Part shown: positions 1-12,132 of the stretch, in pieces
Numbering within the stretch: position 1 is the stretch's first letter
How the letters are laid out: each line of letters opens with the position of its first letter
Assembly (NCBI GenBank): GCA_029204225.1
Contig: CM055095.1
Coordinates: 47,818,510 to 47,882,509 of the forward strand
Length of the DNA stretch: 64,000 nucleotides
Source of the DNA: Diphasiastrum complanatum
Taxonomy: Eukaryota > Streptophyta > Lycopodiopsida > Lycopodiales > Lycopodiaceae
Reading direction: 5' to 3'
The notes under the pieces: model-generated
The model's database searches: none
What the model saw: the letters and a program-made list of their open reading frames with translations, nothing else
What the model was told of the DNA's origin: nothing
Position numbers and translations under genes: made by a program

Positions 1-3000
1 GCATCACACGGGATGGGCAATGGTCTTTCTTGGTCACTACTTCGATCAGCTGGGGCAGCAAAATCAAGTGTCAAACTGAGCAATGCTCTTAATGTTCTGA
101 AGGAATGCTTTCACCCTATTATTGATGTTGTAATAAAGAAGGACATTTTGAGCAATGTTTTGTATAGCCGGAGGTAAGCTTGGTTCATCTTGTCTGCAGC
201 TTGGGATTTTAAGAGAAGTTTTGTACCGGGTCACCAACTTGTCATGCTAGAGTCATTTCAGAAAAGTTGGAAGTTGAGTTGATTTTATTTTTTCACTCCA
301 ATTTTCCCCAATACAGTGCACAAATTTGCAAATATTATACTATATTATAACCGAGCATTAGCTGTAAACTGCAGATCAGTTTTGAATCGATTGAATTTTC
401 ATGGCTTCTACACCTTTGTCTTGGAGCATGAAGAGCAGATTGTATGTGCTGCAACTGTGAGGTATTACTACTGTATTGACCTGGATGCAAAGAAAGCAGG
501 TCTAGTGCTTCAACAGAAAGTGTATATTAGCATGTTGCATTTGGTTAGTGCTAAAAAGCTTCGCAGGGTAGTAAAGATGGCTTGAAATCATGGCAAAAGG
601 CAACCGATTGTAAGGGAGTTGTCCAGTTTTCCTGCTGATTCCTTTGTAGAGATCAAGTATAATATGCCTCTAAGAAGTCCTGCAAATCCTTTGTGACAAC
701 TTGCAATTTCATTGGTACCTTTTGTTACTTCAAAAATGAATGCTTGCAAGCAAAGAATAGCTGGAAAGTCTACTGGCTTGCAATAACTATTTCGCGCACA
801 ACTAGGTTGCATTGAGCTATCTCATTATTTTATGTGACATTTTCTTGTGAACATTCTTTTTCAGATTTCATGGTGCACGGTTTGCTGAGATGCCGTTTGT
901 TGGAACTCCCTTCCGTTATCGTCGGCAAGGCATGTGTCGAGTTCTAGTTGATATTATTGAAAAGGTATACCTTGTTTTCAGAATCCTATGCCTTCTTGTT
1001 CAGGTGGACTTGTTCAGGTTGAAAATTGGAAAAGTTGCATTGTGGACCCAGTAAACATAACGTGTATTTAGAAAGTGCTTCAGTTTGCTGGGATGTGAAA
1101 GATTTGAGAGACATTTTCCACATCAGTGTATGGCTGCTTAATTTGTCGTATTGGTTTTGAGGTCACATGAAAGATCAAAAAATTATTGTCCATGTGAAAT
1201 TTTTGCATACCTTCTTTCATGGACTTTGAGAGGTGGCTACAGAGTAGATTTTTGAATGGTTAACATTTATCATACTAAATGATTGGATTCTTTGTGCTTC
1301 TTTCCATTAGTGTATAGTAGTTGTTGTCGGGATTCAATGTGAACTAGAAGCTGAAACATTCACAATGAATTAAGTGATTAATGTTCTATGAACAATCACA
1401 AATTATGCATACAAGTGGAAGCAAAGTAGGATACCAATGGAGACAAATCTCTATACAAAGAATGTATGTTCATAAGCATTGCCACTCTCTCTAGTCTCTC
1501 CAGCCTTTTCAGGCTCTTCCTCCCCTCTTTAGCAGAAAGAGGGCGCCAATCGTTCCCAATGTGGAATATCCAAAAGCCAACAGCCAAGAGTCATGTGTTA
1601 CATATGAGTTACAAAAGCAAATGAAAAGCCTTGGCATTGGACAACCAAGTGCTAATTGGAGGTCACTTGCCCCCTGGATCCCCCCATTATGAGTTGGGCC
1701 CCTCCAAACCCAAGCAACAAGAGATTTGTGCTCAACTGCCAATTAGAATCTCTCAATCCATAAAGAATATAATACTTCTTCGAAGCATAGGGAAGAAATT
1801 GCAGTACTCCAAGAAAAACACCATCCAAGAAGATTGTCTTCAGACTGTCGTGCCAAGGGTACTTGCTTACACCAAATAAGATCCTGTTCTGCCTCTATAA
1901 CATAATCTTCAGGTAACTCCAGGTAGTTTGTCTCAAATTTAATGACCAACCATATAACAAAACCCAATTTTGCCTTCATGGACTTTGGAGGCTCCATAAG
2001 TTCCCAGGTTCACACTTCAGAAGTAATATTCTTTACAACAGCATCCACTCAAATAGAGCTTATAGATGCACAAAATTTTAATAAATGAGTTCAACGGTCA
2101 ACCTCAGCTTCAGACATCAAACACGGTGGTCAAGTCAACTGAGGCTTCAAACCCCTACTCCTTTAGTTCCTCCCTTCAAGCAACAATAGTAGCAGCAACA
2201 TCAACACCCATCAACAGCTTCAATGAACCGCCTGGTCAGCTTATCAGTGCCACTGAAGGTGTGAGAACAATGTAGATGGATCTACTCTGATGATAGACCT
2301 TCCATCCGAGTTGCACCTCCAGAGTAGAAGAAGGCTCAACAATAGAGATTGATACTCCACAGGAAGATCAACATATGGTTCTAAATGAACAGCCTCTCCC
2401 TGCTCTTATTATCGGTCAGATTATCACAGATGCGCGACCAACATCCTCCTAAGGTAGTAAGATGATAAGGGCCTCATCAATACATGATTGCTGCAATTTA
2501 CTCTTTTGGAGTTAAGTATATAACAACATTGCCAGGGGTTTGTATTCATCGCAGACCCAGACCATGCCTTATTCTTCAGGATTCAAGAGAGATATGCCAT
2601 AACAATTGAATTAGGCTTTTAAGTGCGTTTTCATCAGGATTAATTGCAACAGTCTTGACATGAGGATTAATGTCACCTTGTGACTTATGAGAGCAGGTTC
2701 AGGAATTAAGCTGGTGTAGATGATTGCTTAGTCGAATCCTGCGAATCTTGAAAACATGATTTCGATTCCCTCAAAAACTGTGTTTTAATGTAAGCTTTGA
2801 ATTCCTTCATTTTGTACATGCATCTAATTTAGTCTTCAACATAAAAACAGGACTACTATTGAGGTTAGTAGATCCCCACTAATCTATGGCCAGTAGACTT
2901 CATGGAGAGCTATTGAGATCGAACTCCAGATATGGAATTCATCAAAGTGTTTTTGCTTATCCTGTAATAACATAGCTAAACTGATAAATGCACCAACAAA

Positions 3001-6000
3001 ACATAGGTTGAGTTGAGGCTCATAACGCAACTTTGGCTAACTTTTTTAGCACTCTTCTTCTTTACGACCACCCATGTGCAAAAAATCCGAAAAGGATTTC
3101 ACATGGAAGAAATAACAGTAAAGTTTCAATTTAGAAACCTGCTCCAACTTCCATTCAGTTATATCACTTAAAATTTTGCTTTGCCTTGGGTTATGGATTC
3201 ATGGTTTGTGTTCATGTATATTATGTAACCACTACCCCAACCATAAGTGCTCCAGAAAAGCTCACTCCAAGGTACTTGCTAACAGATCAAACAATGGAAT
3301 GGCGTTCCACCAATTTCTCTCCATGATGTGTACCTGTCTTATAGGATAAAAAATGCTCATTGGTATCCAAATTCTAAATAGGAAATCAAATGTATGACTA
3401 GGAATAAATCACTTAGTACTTTTTTTCTCCCTTTTCGCAAGAATAAGATCCAAAATGCACTCTTCCCAACAATATTGTCACATCAAAATAGAGATTTAAC
3501 ACATGGCAAAAAGGCCAACATTATTGGTGCACAATTCTCTATGTAAAGATGATCATAGAACCGATCTAAAAAGCCAACTCTATAAATGAGAATAGATTTT
3601 AGCGTAATGAATTCTTAAAAGTGTAACTTGAAAATGGTAGGAAACTTCTCATTCTTCAAGAAAATAAATTCCCAACATGGTTTAAGGTGTAAACAATCAT
3701 AATTTATGATAAAAACACAAATTTCAGATCTGTCCCTCTTTCAGAAATCACCCAAAAAGTTACACAAGATCCAATAGGAATCCAATTCATCACTTAAATT
3801 TGCATCCATTAACGTTGGCATTTGCAAACAAGTATGGACAACAAACACACATGAAGCAATCATAAACAACTTACAAAGGAAAAAGAATCGGAAAGAGCAG
3901 AATATTACCAAAATAGGTGAAAAATTCACCTATAGTGAAGGAGATTTGCATCTGCCTAGAAATATGCTCCTCCTTGCTGCTTCTTGGACAATGTGCCAAT
4001 AAATCTGCATCAAACCTGCTCACAAAGACATTGTAAAGTGTGCCCAATCTGCTTAAAAATGCACCCTTCAGAGACTCCATTTGATGGAACAAAATCAGCC
4101 ATTTGCCTACCTTCCAATATGCAATAATCTTCAGGATGTAAAGGCTATGAGTGTTAATCATGCAGCCTATGAACCCGCTCTGATACCATGTCGGGATTCA
4201 ATGTGAACTAGAAGCGAAAACATTCACAATGAATTAAGTGATTAATGTTCTATGAACAATCACAAATTTTGCATACAAGTGGAAGCAAAGTAGGATAGCG
4301 AATCGCAAATCGCTGGTTTTGCGATTCGTGAATCAGAAAAAATAATATTTGTGCATTCGGGCCTGGGAGGGAGAGGCAGAATCAGAGAGCTTGGGAGTTA
4401 ATACAACTAAACTAGACCATCCTGCACCCGAAACAGTCGGCAAACTACACAGTCATAATGCTCTCTATCAGAGCTTTCATCTGATACCCATGTTGCCTAA
4501 AAAAATTTCAAAAAAAGAAAAATCGATTTCATACGATTCTCTGAAAAACCTGAAACGCGATTCTGATCACGATTCTGAATCGCGGTGCATCTATGGTACA
4601 TAAGCATTGCCACTCTCTCTAGTCTCTCCAGCCTTTTTAGACTCTTCCTCCCCTTTTCAGCAGAAAGAGGGCGCCTATTTATACTAGTAGAGATAGAGAA
4701 ATCCAAAGGCATTGCATTGGTTCCCAATGTGGAATATCCAAAAACCAACAACCAAGAGCCATAGGAGTAACAAAAGCAAATGAAAAGCCTTGGTATTGGA
4801 CAGCCAAGTGCTAATTGGAGAAGGTCACTTGCCCCATGGACCCCCCATTATGAGTTGTGGGCCCCTCCACACTTGAGTACATGGACCAAAAGTTAAAAAG
4901 TGCTCCTTGGGTCCTCAAAACCATATACATTGCCCCAACTCACACAATCCAAGCCTGGAGAAAGCTCTGTACTCGTCGTACTATCTCTGGAGAAGATTCC
5001 ACCCACGGAGAAAATAAACTCTAATGACCCCTCAGGGTGTACCTTCTGGTACCTCGACTTCACAGTCATAGCATCAACAGAGGAATCTCCATTAAAAGAC
5101 AGAGGACAAATAGTGACTTCTAATAGTTGCAAGCTCATACTCATTTGAATATTTCCTAGATAGTTAGAATTCGTCAAAGCTATGTTTTAGATATAAATAG
5201 CTATTTAGGAGTCCTCTATACTTATGTTTTGTGGCACATCATCATCATCCCATAGTTGTAGTAGCGATTTGAGAATCGCAATTTACGAATCGCTGTAAAA
5301 CCTCACTGAACTGTAAAAAACCATACTAACCATCAATTTAGTAACGTCCGGACAATAGCTTATCAACGTGCTGAGAATCATACAATAAAACAGAAAACAC
5401 TGGTAGTCATTCATTATCCATGATGTTGACAATGTTGGATATTGGATAGTGATCATGGCTTTTTTTAGCACATCAGTGAAACTGCCCATGTTTACTGTTC
5501 AGATATTTTTTTTCACTCTTTAGGTTTGCAATATCTGTAAACCAACCTGACAACTTCCTGCCTGTGATGGTCTTCTGCTGGTGCTTTCCTTATCTGGCAG
5601 TCTGGGAGTTTGATGTTAAGATTAGTGAAAACGCCCCATAAGGAGGATAAATGGCTTGAAATATTTTTTGCAGTTAAGGATTTTAATGTATTTCGAGAAA
5701 TTTAATGCCCTGGGATTGGTTTTTGCTCGAGTGGGGAGGTGCCATAACCTCCTTGAATCATTTACCTTCAGTCTAGAGCAAGAAGTACGGTACTCTGTGC
5801 TGAAGGGCTGTTGTATGCTTTTCCTGCTGATCAATTTGATCAGTATATAAGTGCAGATGTCTACTGAATTGTGATACTGTGTTGTATCTGAACCTCCTAC
5901 ATTGTGGGCTACACAACGTTTTATACGATAGGTTGTGAGATTTTTTCTGCAAGTCGTGGTCATACTTTTGTTGATACATTTCTGGATTTGCTTACATCAT

Positions 6001-6335
6001 GAATGTACAATACTTCATCTTCTATTTTATTTGTGCATGTACTCTTGGGTGTCAGAGTGAGCACACCAATCAATTGTTTTGACTAGTTGAACTTTCTCTT
6101 TTAGCAGGTACTTTGTGGGCTTGAAGTTGAAAGAATAATTCTTCCCGCACTTCCTGGAGTGGAAGATACATGGATAAACTCGTTCAATTTTCAACCTGTT
6201 GATGATTTTCTGAGACATGAGTTAATTCACTGTAATCTCTTTCCTATGTCAGGAGTAACACTGCTACAAAAGTCTTTGTCAAAATCCTCAGAATCTCAGG
6301 AGTTGACTTCGTCTAGGTTGTCCTTGGTGGAGTAG
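1..6335 (+). CDS. IDM1-like PHD-finger/GNAT histone acetyltransferase, 3' part
   Basis: Four exons are readable: 1-173, 375-461, 865-964 and 6108-6335 (stop TAG 6333-6335), all with GT-AG borders and consistent phase. Together they encode the C-terminal acetyltransferase half of the plant IDM1 family, nuclear proteins that acetylate histones and oppose DNA methylation. Visible landmarks are GLSWSLLRS in exon 1, [15 protein letters not shown] in exon 2, and the acetyl-CoA loop [11 protein letters not shown] with [10 protein letters not shown] in exon 3. Exon 4 carries [15 protein letters not shown] and ends with a family-typical segment, [13 protein letters not shown]. No stop interrupts the exons. 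The PHD fingers and N-terminus would lie upstream of the window. Intron 3 is 5,143 bp, unusually long, and carries an LTR element on the opposite strand (1325-4871). The family call rests on recalled IDM1-type sequences; the exact paralogue cannot be decided. Confidence 0.87.
4177..4188 (-). other. Primer binding site, initiator-Met tRNA type
   Basis: Reads TGGTATCAGAGC on the minus strand, directly abutting the TG-starting LTR at 4189. This is the classical primer site of plant Ty1/copia elements and fixes the element's orientation. Confidence 0.8.
4297..4596. repeat. MITE-like insert with GCGATTC-type ends nested in the right LTR
   Basis: Where the left LTR has about 40 bp between 1435 and 1470, the right LTR has about 300 bp. 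That insert begins GCGAATCGCAAATCGC and ends GATTCTGAATCGCGG, an imperfect terminal inverted repeat built from CGATTC/GAATCG units. A related motif (GCGATTTGAGAATCGC, then ACGAATCGCTG) recurs at 5265-5294. No coding content is seen. It is probably a short DNA transposon relic; the class is undetermined. Confidence 0.5.
4872..6107. other. Rest of IDM1-like intron 3
   Basis: Non-coding stretch between the LTR element and exon 4. A minus-strand open frame at 4893-5177 (94 codons) resembles nothing I recognise. The sequence ends in a pyrimidine-rich tract and TTAGCAG acceptor before exon 4. Confidence 0.6.
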
Positions 6336-8578
6336 GTCTCAGCAAATCATTGTTTGTTTGTGTTTTTGTGAAAAAATTAGCAATTACAAAATTGGCACAA
6401 TTGCCTTGAAGCAGTTCCAATGATCAGCTTTGGAGGAACAAAGATGCATGAGGGAAATAGCTTCATGTAAAATAATTGATGCAGCCACACAGACTGAATC
6501 AATGTATGCTGGATCACATTCATTTGTCAATGTCAAGAATAAACACCAACAAGCTTGCTAAAGTGTTCGATGAAGTAGATTTGGCTAAGAGCTACTTTTG
6601 GTAGTTTACAAGAATGGAGAGCTCAAGATATTGCATCCAATTTTTGCCCATGTCGAGTCTTAGATATACTACTCTGCGTGGACTCTGGACAATGCCAAGA
6701 GTGATACTGTAATGCATAAAAACGAGAAAACCATGGGTGGGATGGTCATTGATTATCAAGATATAAAGTGTCAATCGATTAACTCCCTGATTATGTGCTC
6801 TTGAATCTGGTCTGAAAGCATGTATACATGGAGGCAAACAAGCTGTTGAATATTGTTCAACTTTTAGCTTCTGGCTCCCATTTTTTTGAATTCCCTTGTC
6901 TTGGAATTTATACTGTAAATTATGCTGTCTTTAATGATTTGCCCTTCTGGGCGTGCCATCATTTTACCTTTTTAACTAGCACTCTGTGAGTAGGCACTAG
7001 CTGCAAGTTTAAAATTCAGCTAAAAGGTGGAAATGCAAAACTACAGATGTTTTTTCCTTTGGCTTAGACATGTCTTTCTTAATGACTTGAAAAGTGGACT
7101 TGCTCGTTAATTCTTGTCCCCTGCTTACTATTGGTTTGCATGTTTCAGATCCTTACAATCAAGTGATTCTTGAGTTTGAACCGTGTGTTTCTTATGTGAG
7201 CATTTATGGGGATCATTTTATTCATTTTCCTTGAGCTAAAGTTTCTATGAGATATTGATGAATCGTGATGCCTGAGTTGTTTCCATGGGCTGTACTTGAA
7301 TGATTTGTGAGGGAGTTCCCTTGTTTTTGGTTATTTATCTTGGACCGAATGTTCAAAAGAAAAAACTTGGAATTGAATGTAAGTAATTCTTTTTGCATGT
7401 GTCTGTGACAATGTGTCAATTTACTATTGGTATGTAGGCTTTAGCTGCTTTTGACTTCAAAGTATTCATTGTATATGCTGTCAAAGCATGCATGCTTATC
7501 AAGTCTTTTTCTTACAACTAAAATTGTTATTATTCTGATTCAATATGTTGACCTCACTGTCTGTGAGTGGCATTTGCATAAGATTGCAACTAGTGATTGG
7601 TGTAGCATGTCATGAGAGGAAATCTTGGCCCCGTAATGGTCTGTAAGGCTTGTAAGAGAGAACCATTGGAAACTAGCAAATCAAGGCATTGCCTTTATGC
7701 TTGCTTAATCTTAAGCCCCTAATTATACTAATATTTTTGGAAGTTGAAGGTGCTTATGAAGGAGATTTGGAAATTTGAAGGAAGAACTTTCTTTGTGCTT
7801 GGAAAACAAAACATTGTTCTGTGTTGAACTCTCTGCAGAACAGTCTTGAATTAAAACAATACCTTCCCTTTGAAAACATTGTTTGTTCTAACATAACATG
7901 AAAACCCTGTTTTGCATTGTTTGTGAGAAACTATTCCTCTTTAGCTTTGTTATAAGCTTAGTGTTCACTATTATTTTTGTTGTAAATTTTGTATTGTTGT
8001 GATTATCACCAAAAGTAGAATATGTTGAACATCTTGCAACCTGTGCTCCACGAAGCTAAAGGAATGTAAAGGCAACAAACTATTTGGAAATGAATAATGA
8101 AAGAATTTTGATCTTTGCATACAATAAATTCAAATTCATTGAGACATCTTGAATGTCAATCAATGAGCCAACTAGCCTTGTTTCTTTATCATGGACATAA
8201 TAGTCTGCTTAGGTATGTGAGTCTGCGAAAGTATACAATGACATTATAATGCATAAAATACAAATTTTAGAACAGTTGCAGATAATGCCAAATTTGAATA
8301 TGCAGAAAAACAAATGACCTTGCAATTAACTATTGATCAATATGAGAACTGTATAAGTATGATAGTGAAATGAAAAAAAAACAATGATGACCAAGTGAAA
8401 GAGATCTTAGGATTTTTGAGTCGTGTGCATGTGGAGACTCGGGTGAATGAAGTACCTACCCAAGAGAAATATACAAATAAGCAAGCAAAATATAGCTACT
8501 TCAAAGGACATTTAGATCTTTCGTCAAAAAGAAGTCACAAAAGGAACTTGAAAAATATCTTTTAATAAGTCTCTGATC

Positions 8579-8611
<33 letters not shown>

Positions 8612-9480
8612 CATACATGAACATGCATTATAGTCCAAGGTTGTGATCTTGCAAAGCATGGTGCCATAGTAAGGAGGTTCTTATGGTTGTTAGGTCTTGT
8701 TTCGACTTTCATTTATTTTTACAACAAAATTCCTTATGTGTGTGATCATAGTTGATATATATGACACGAGTGTTTAAACTTTGATGTATAGTGAGTAGAA
8801 TTTTGCATCTAGTCTATCAATATAATATAGCATGTGTATGATTTTTAAGGATAGGAATATGGATATGCAAATGCCAACTAATATAAATATGCCTTCAACA
8901 TACTTATTTTTATATGGGATATATGCTAGTTTAGTTGTGATCACAAAGATCAAACTATCACGTTAGTCAATCATGTTTGAGGCGTTAGATCCATCCTCTT
9001 TCACTTTTGTGATCGAGTGGGTCTATTACAGCTTGTGAAAATGTGTACTACTACTACCTTTGTGGGGGTTGTACTCTTAGATTGTACGACAACTTGCAAT
9101 GCCATAGTTATGAACATTACAGAAATGTCAATCATGGCAGGGTGTGTGGGTAGAGTTGTTAACTATGGCCAGCCAGACACAGTCTTGATTCCCAAACGCT
9201 GCAACGTGACATCTTTGGGGTTTTCCCCTTCCTTGGCACTGTCTAACCAATGCTACGTTGTATATGTTGCAAAAAACGGACTACTAATAGCTTAACACGT
9301 TGCAAAAAAAAAAACCATTACAGAAATGCCAATCTTTCATAAGACAAGCTACATTTTGATCATTAACAAGAACTCATTAGAAAAGTGTTTTTGATAAGAA
9401 TAACGACACAAAGTGCTCTAATGTTTATATTATTCGGATGACAAAGTTATTTGGAACTAGTCAAATTTGAGCTTTTGATC
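6336..9480. other. Intergenic, no recognisable gene
   Basis: AT-rich sequence downstream of the IDM1-like stop. It holds an (AT)n microsatellite at 8579-8605 and short chance open frames only. No RNA gene, LTR or conserved domain was recognised. Confidence 0.6.
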
Positions 9481-9508
9481 CATATTTATTAGTAGATCCA
9501 CTCCTAAT

Positions 9509-10440
9509 TTGTCAATATGTGCTCAATTCCTTCTTTTGTTATTTTCAAGATGTTGCAAAACAAGGCACGTTGATCAAAACTTTTATGATCCTCTTCTTTT
9601 ATTATGTCCTCCATTACCTCCTTTAGGCTCACATAGCCCTCCTACAATTTCATTTGGTAGCTTACCATTTTTGCCCAATCATCAACTGTGAAAAAATTGT
9701 GGTTTGGATGTCCACTTCAAGCTTGGTGTTTGTTCCATTTTGAAGAATGATAATTGCATAGCAAAAGGATTTAAACATGGAAGCTTGTTTAAATTGGATG
9801 CTTGTGCTGCTATTGAGAATGCAACTAACAATCTTGGTGACAAGAATTTTGCTAGGATTGAGGAGGTGCATCAAAGAGAAGAAGATTTTGAGGATCAACT
9901 TCAAAACTCGAGAGCTCCAAGGAGGACCTCAAAGACAAAGACAAACTCATCAAATTGCATGCAAATTTTCCATTCTAGTGTGCATCTTGCACGGGTGGAG
10001 AGCATTGGAGATGTTACTATCTTTGATTTGTTCTTAGATAGTGTTAGTAGACATGAAGTGACTTTCCTCTTATCCTTAAGATTGATGATGTTTAGTACTT
10101 TATGTAGATATGACAAGACAATGAAGTTGAATGCTTTCTAATCTACATTTGTTGTTGATAAAGCAATTTCATTGGACAACTATTTATGTCCACATGATTT
10201 GTGCATGATCATTCGAACGTAAGGACCAAAGATTATTCTACTTCAATGATAGGAATAATGGTCGTGTTTTGCTCTTCAAGTAGAGATTGAGTCAAGTGCA
10301 AGGAAAAAGTGAGGGGCCGAGAACTCTAAGGAGACCTTCAAAGTCCAAGATGGAGATATCAAGGCTCAAATTCTTTGGAAAAGGAAGGAAAGGTGAGGAG
10401 AGTGACATTTGTCATGCATTCATCAATTGTAACAATGCGC
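9509..10440 (+). pseudogene. Relic of the gag-only copia family, internal region
   Basis: The frame at 9704-10141 (GLDVHFK, NDNCIAKGFKHGSLFKLDA, FHSSVHLARVESIG, SRHEVTFLLSLR) is clearly homologous to 54374-55500 on the minus strand of the complete element described below. Homology continues to about 10370 through HDHSNVRTKDYS and PRTLRRPSKSKME. It therefore shares that element's odd structure, in which the pre-integrase segment runs into a scrambled integrase/linker region without a full integrase core. Stops and frame changes break it after 10141. No LTRs are seen nearby. Confidence 0.72.
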
Positions 10441-10652
10441 GTATCCACATTCTCACATTAGAGAAAATATGGGCCCAAAGAGGGCCCTATAAGAAATGCC
10501 ATGTAGGAGAGAAAAATAACAATAAAGTTATTTTAATATCATTTTCTAACTTCTTTACGCATCTGCCTGCACTACTTTCCATGAAAATGAATGTTCCTTA
10601 ATTTAGTCACATCAAACTTCTTTAGTGCTTAACCACAGTTAAAGTATAATTT

Positions 10653-11680
10653 TCAAAATGTCAAAATATTCCCTCCCAATAGTTGGTTCTTATCAAAACT
10701 TATTTTATGCACCCTATTAAAATTATGTCCTCCAAGAAAATGAGAAAGTGCCTTGATTGCCATAATCATTGTGCCACCATGTTGATGAAACTTTGAATGG
10801 GCAATACTTATCTCAATTTTCTTGAAGAACTTTAGATAATGCCCCAGTGCATGATCTCTTGAAAATTCTCTAGCAGAAGATCTCTGCCCTCCTTGACGAA
10901 TTGCAAAATCATCAAGGAAAATTGTTTCTTGAAATGAAAAATTGCAAAGTAAGCTCCAATATAAAATCTGACATAACGGATCTATTAGTACATATAATAA
11001 GATACAAAACTTACGCATTCGACTTTGTCTTCCTCGATTACAGTCTCTCCATCAATATTATGTCCACCTTTCGATGTCAATAAGGTTGGTGAATAGACAG
11101 TTGGTTTTGGAAAACCAAGCTGACTTTGAAATCTGAGAAACTCCTCTTCAGAAGGAAGATCATCTTCTTTTTGGCGCATTTCCTCCACAGCCATTTTCAA
11201 ACAATCTTTCTCTTAATAAAACTCATCCTTATTTACATCGTTAGCACCAAGGAGAAGATCATCAACATCAAAATCAATTATATCTGAAAATTCATAAAGC
11301 TCTTTGCTCAAAATGCAAAGAGTCTCAGCCTCTGTCCGATATATCCGACAATGTCAAAAAAGAATTATTATCTATATTATAAGTAGGTAATGTGATTAGA
11401 GATTTATCGGAAGGAGAAAGAGTAGTGGCAGTTCTAGGGAGAAAATCGGAGTGAAAAAACGCGCTTGAGAGCGATATCAATTTCAGGCGTAGAGGTACGA
11501 ACGGAGGAAAATGAGGTGAAAAAGTGCGCTTGAAATCGATATTAGGTGCAAAAATAAAAAAATTGCGAATGAAACGTGTCGTTTCATGATTGGTCCAAAA
11601 TATTCGTCTGTACAGAAAATAATTGATGCGATAGTTGTCACATGCGAAATGACACATGGTGATATTTGATTGGTGCACAT
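10653..11680 (-). pseudogene. Unassigned decayed gene, FAIRxGG family copy A
   Basis: I do not recognise this family. Two coding blocks are visible on the minus strand. An upstream block (about 11340-11015) contains DVDDLLLGANDVNKDEF and LPSEEEFLRFQSQLGFPKP. A downstream block (about 10927-10653) contains LDDFAIRQGG, DHALGHYLKFF and FLGGHNFNR. A GTAAGT donor at 11014 and an AAG acceptor near 10928 bound a short intron at the same place as the intron in the paralogue at 19558-20084. The copy looks broken: an in-frame TAA follows KDEFY, the reading frame changes near 11325, and the splice leaves a one-base phase mismatch. A further open frame upstream to about 11680 may be its N-terminus. It is divergently arranged with the H3-like gene. 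Confidence 0.5.
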
Positions 11681-12132
11681 GTCACACACCCACGTGTTCC
11701 TCATTAATGAGTCATAATGATCTGTACGGATGGAAACGTGGACCACTGAATTGACGCCACGTGTCCTTGGTCAGTTTTCCACACATGCAAATTTTTTTTC
11801 TAAATACCTCCACGGATTTTTCATTTTTCCTCGCAAATTTTCAGTGTTTTACATTGCAATATCGATCTCAAACGCGTCCAAACAGCCTTCTAGAATCCGC
11901 CATCGCCCCCCGCGCTCGAGATCGATACCGCGATATCTCCGATATAGCTTTCAAGCGTGGAACTTCACTTTTTTTTTTTTTTTTTTTTCTGTTGCTAATC
12001 CTGCGCTCCAAACCGATACTCAGTCTTTCAAACTTCTTTCTGTTGCAAATTTTTTTGTGTCCTTTCTTTCGCAAGTTTTTTTTGTGTCTTTTCTTCTGCA
12101 ATTTTTTTTTTATCCTTTTATATTTGACCATG
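11681..12132. promoter_or_regulatory. Divergent intergenic region with two CACGTG motifs and poly-T leader
   Basis: This lies between the minus-strand unknown gene and the plus-strand H3-like gene. CACGTG G-box cores sit at 11691-11696 and 11758-11763, the second in GACGCCACGTGTCC. TCTAAATACCTCC near 11800 could serve as a TATA region. The H3-like leader contains several long T runs, the longest around 11969-11990. A bidirectional promoter is an inference from the geometry; no transcript evidence is available. Confidence 0.4.

Larger units (their letters stand above)
1325..4871 (-). mobile_element. Decayed LTR element without recognisable pol, inside IDM1-like intron 3
   Basis: Two similar direct repeats lie in the same orientation. 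The left one (about 1325-1710) and the right one (4189-about 4871) both open with TGTCGGGATTCAATGTG and both contain GCCACTCTCTCTAGTCTC and CCCATTATGAGTTG. Immediately left of the right repeat is GCTCTGATACCA (4177-4188), the reverse complement of the initiator-Met tRNA primer site of copia-type elements. This sets the element on the minus strand with its 5' LTR at right. The roughly 2.5-kb interior has no gag, integrase or RT that I recognise, so it looks like a non-autonomous derivative. The LTRs have diverged: the right one gained a 300-bp insert and the outer ends are uncertain. Confidence 0.7.

Noticed and set aside
5253-5259. Taking 5252 as the certain right end of the intron LTR element
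   Set aside because: TAGTTGT at both sides is suggestive, but the sequence 4872-5252 has no counterpart after the left LTR. It is reported as a question, not as a boundary.
11761-12129. N-terminal extension of the H3-like frame by about 120 codons
   Set aside because: It is in frame but encoded by T-rich leader (Phe runs) and precedes the clear H3 start MARTK. It is more likely 5' leader.
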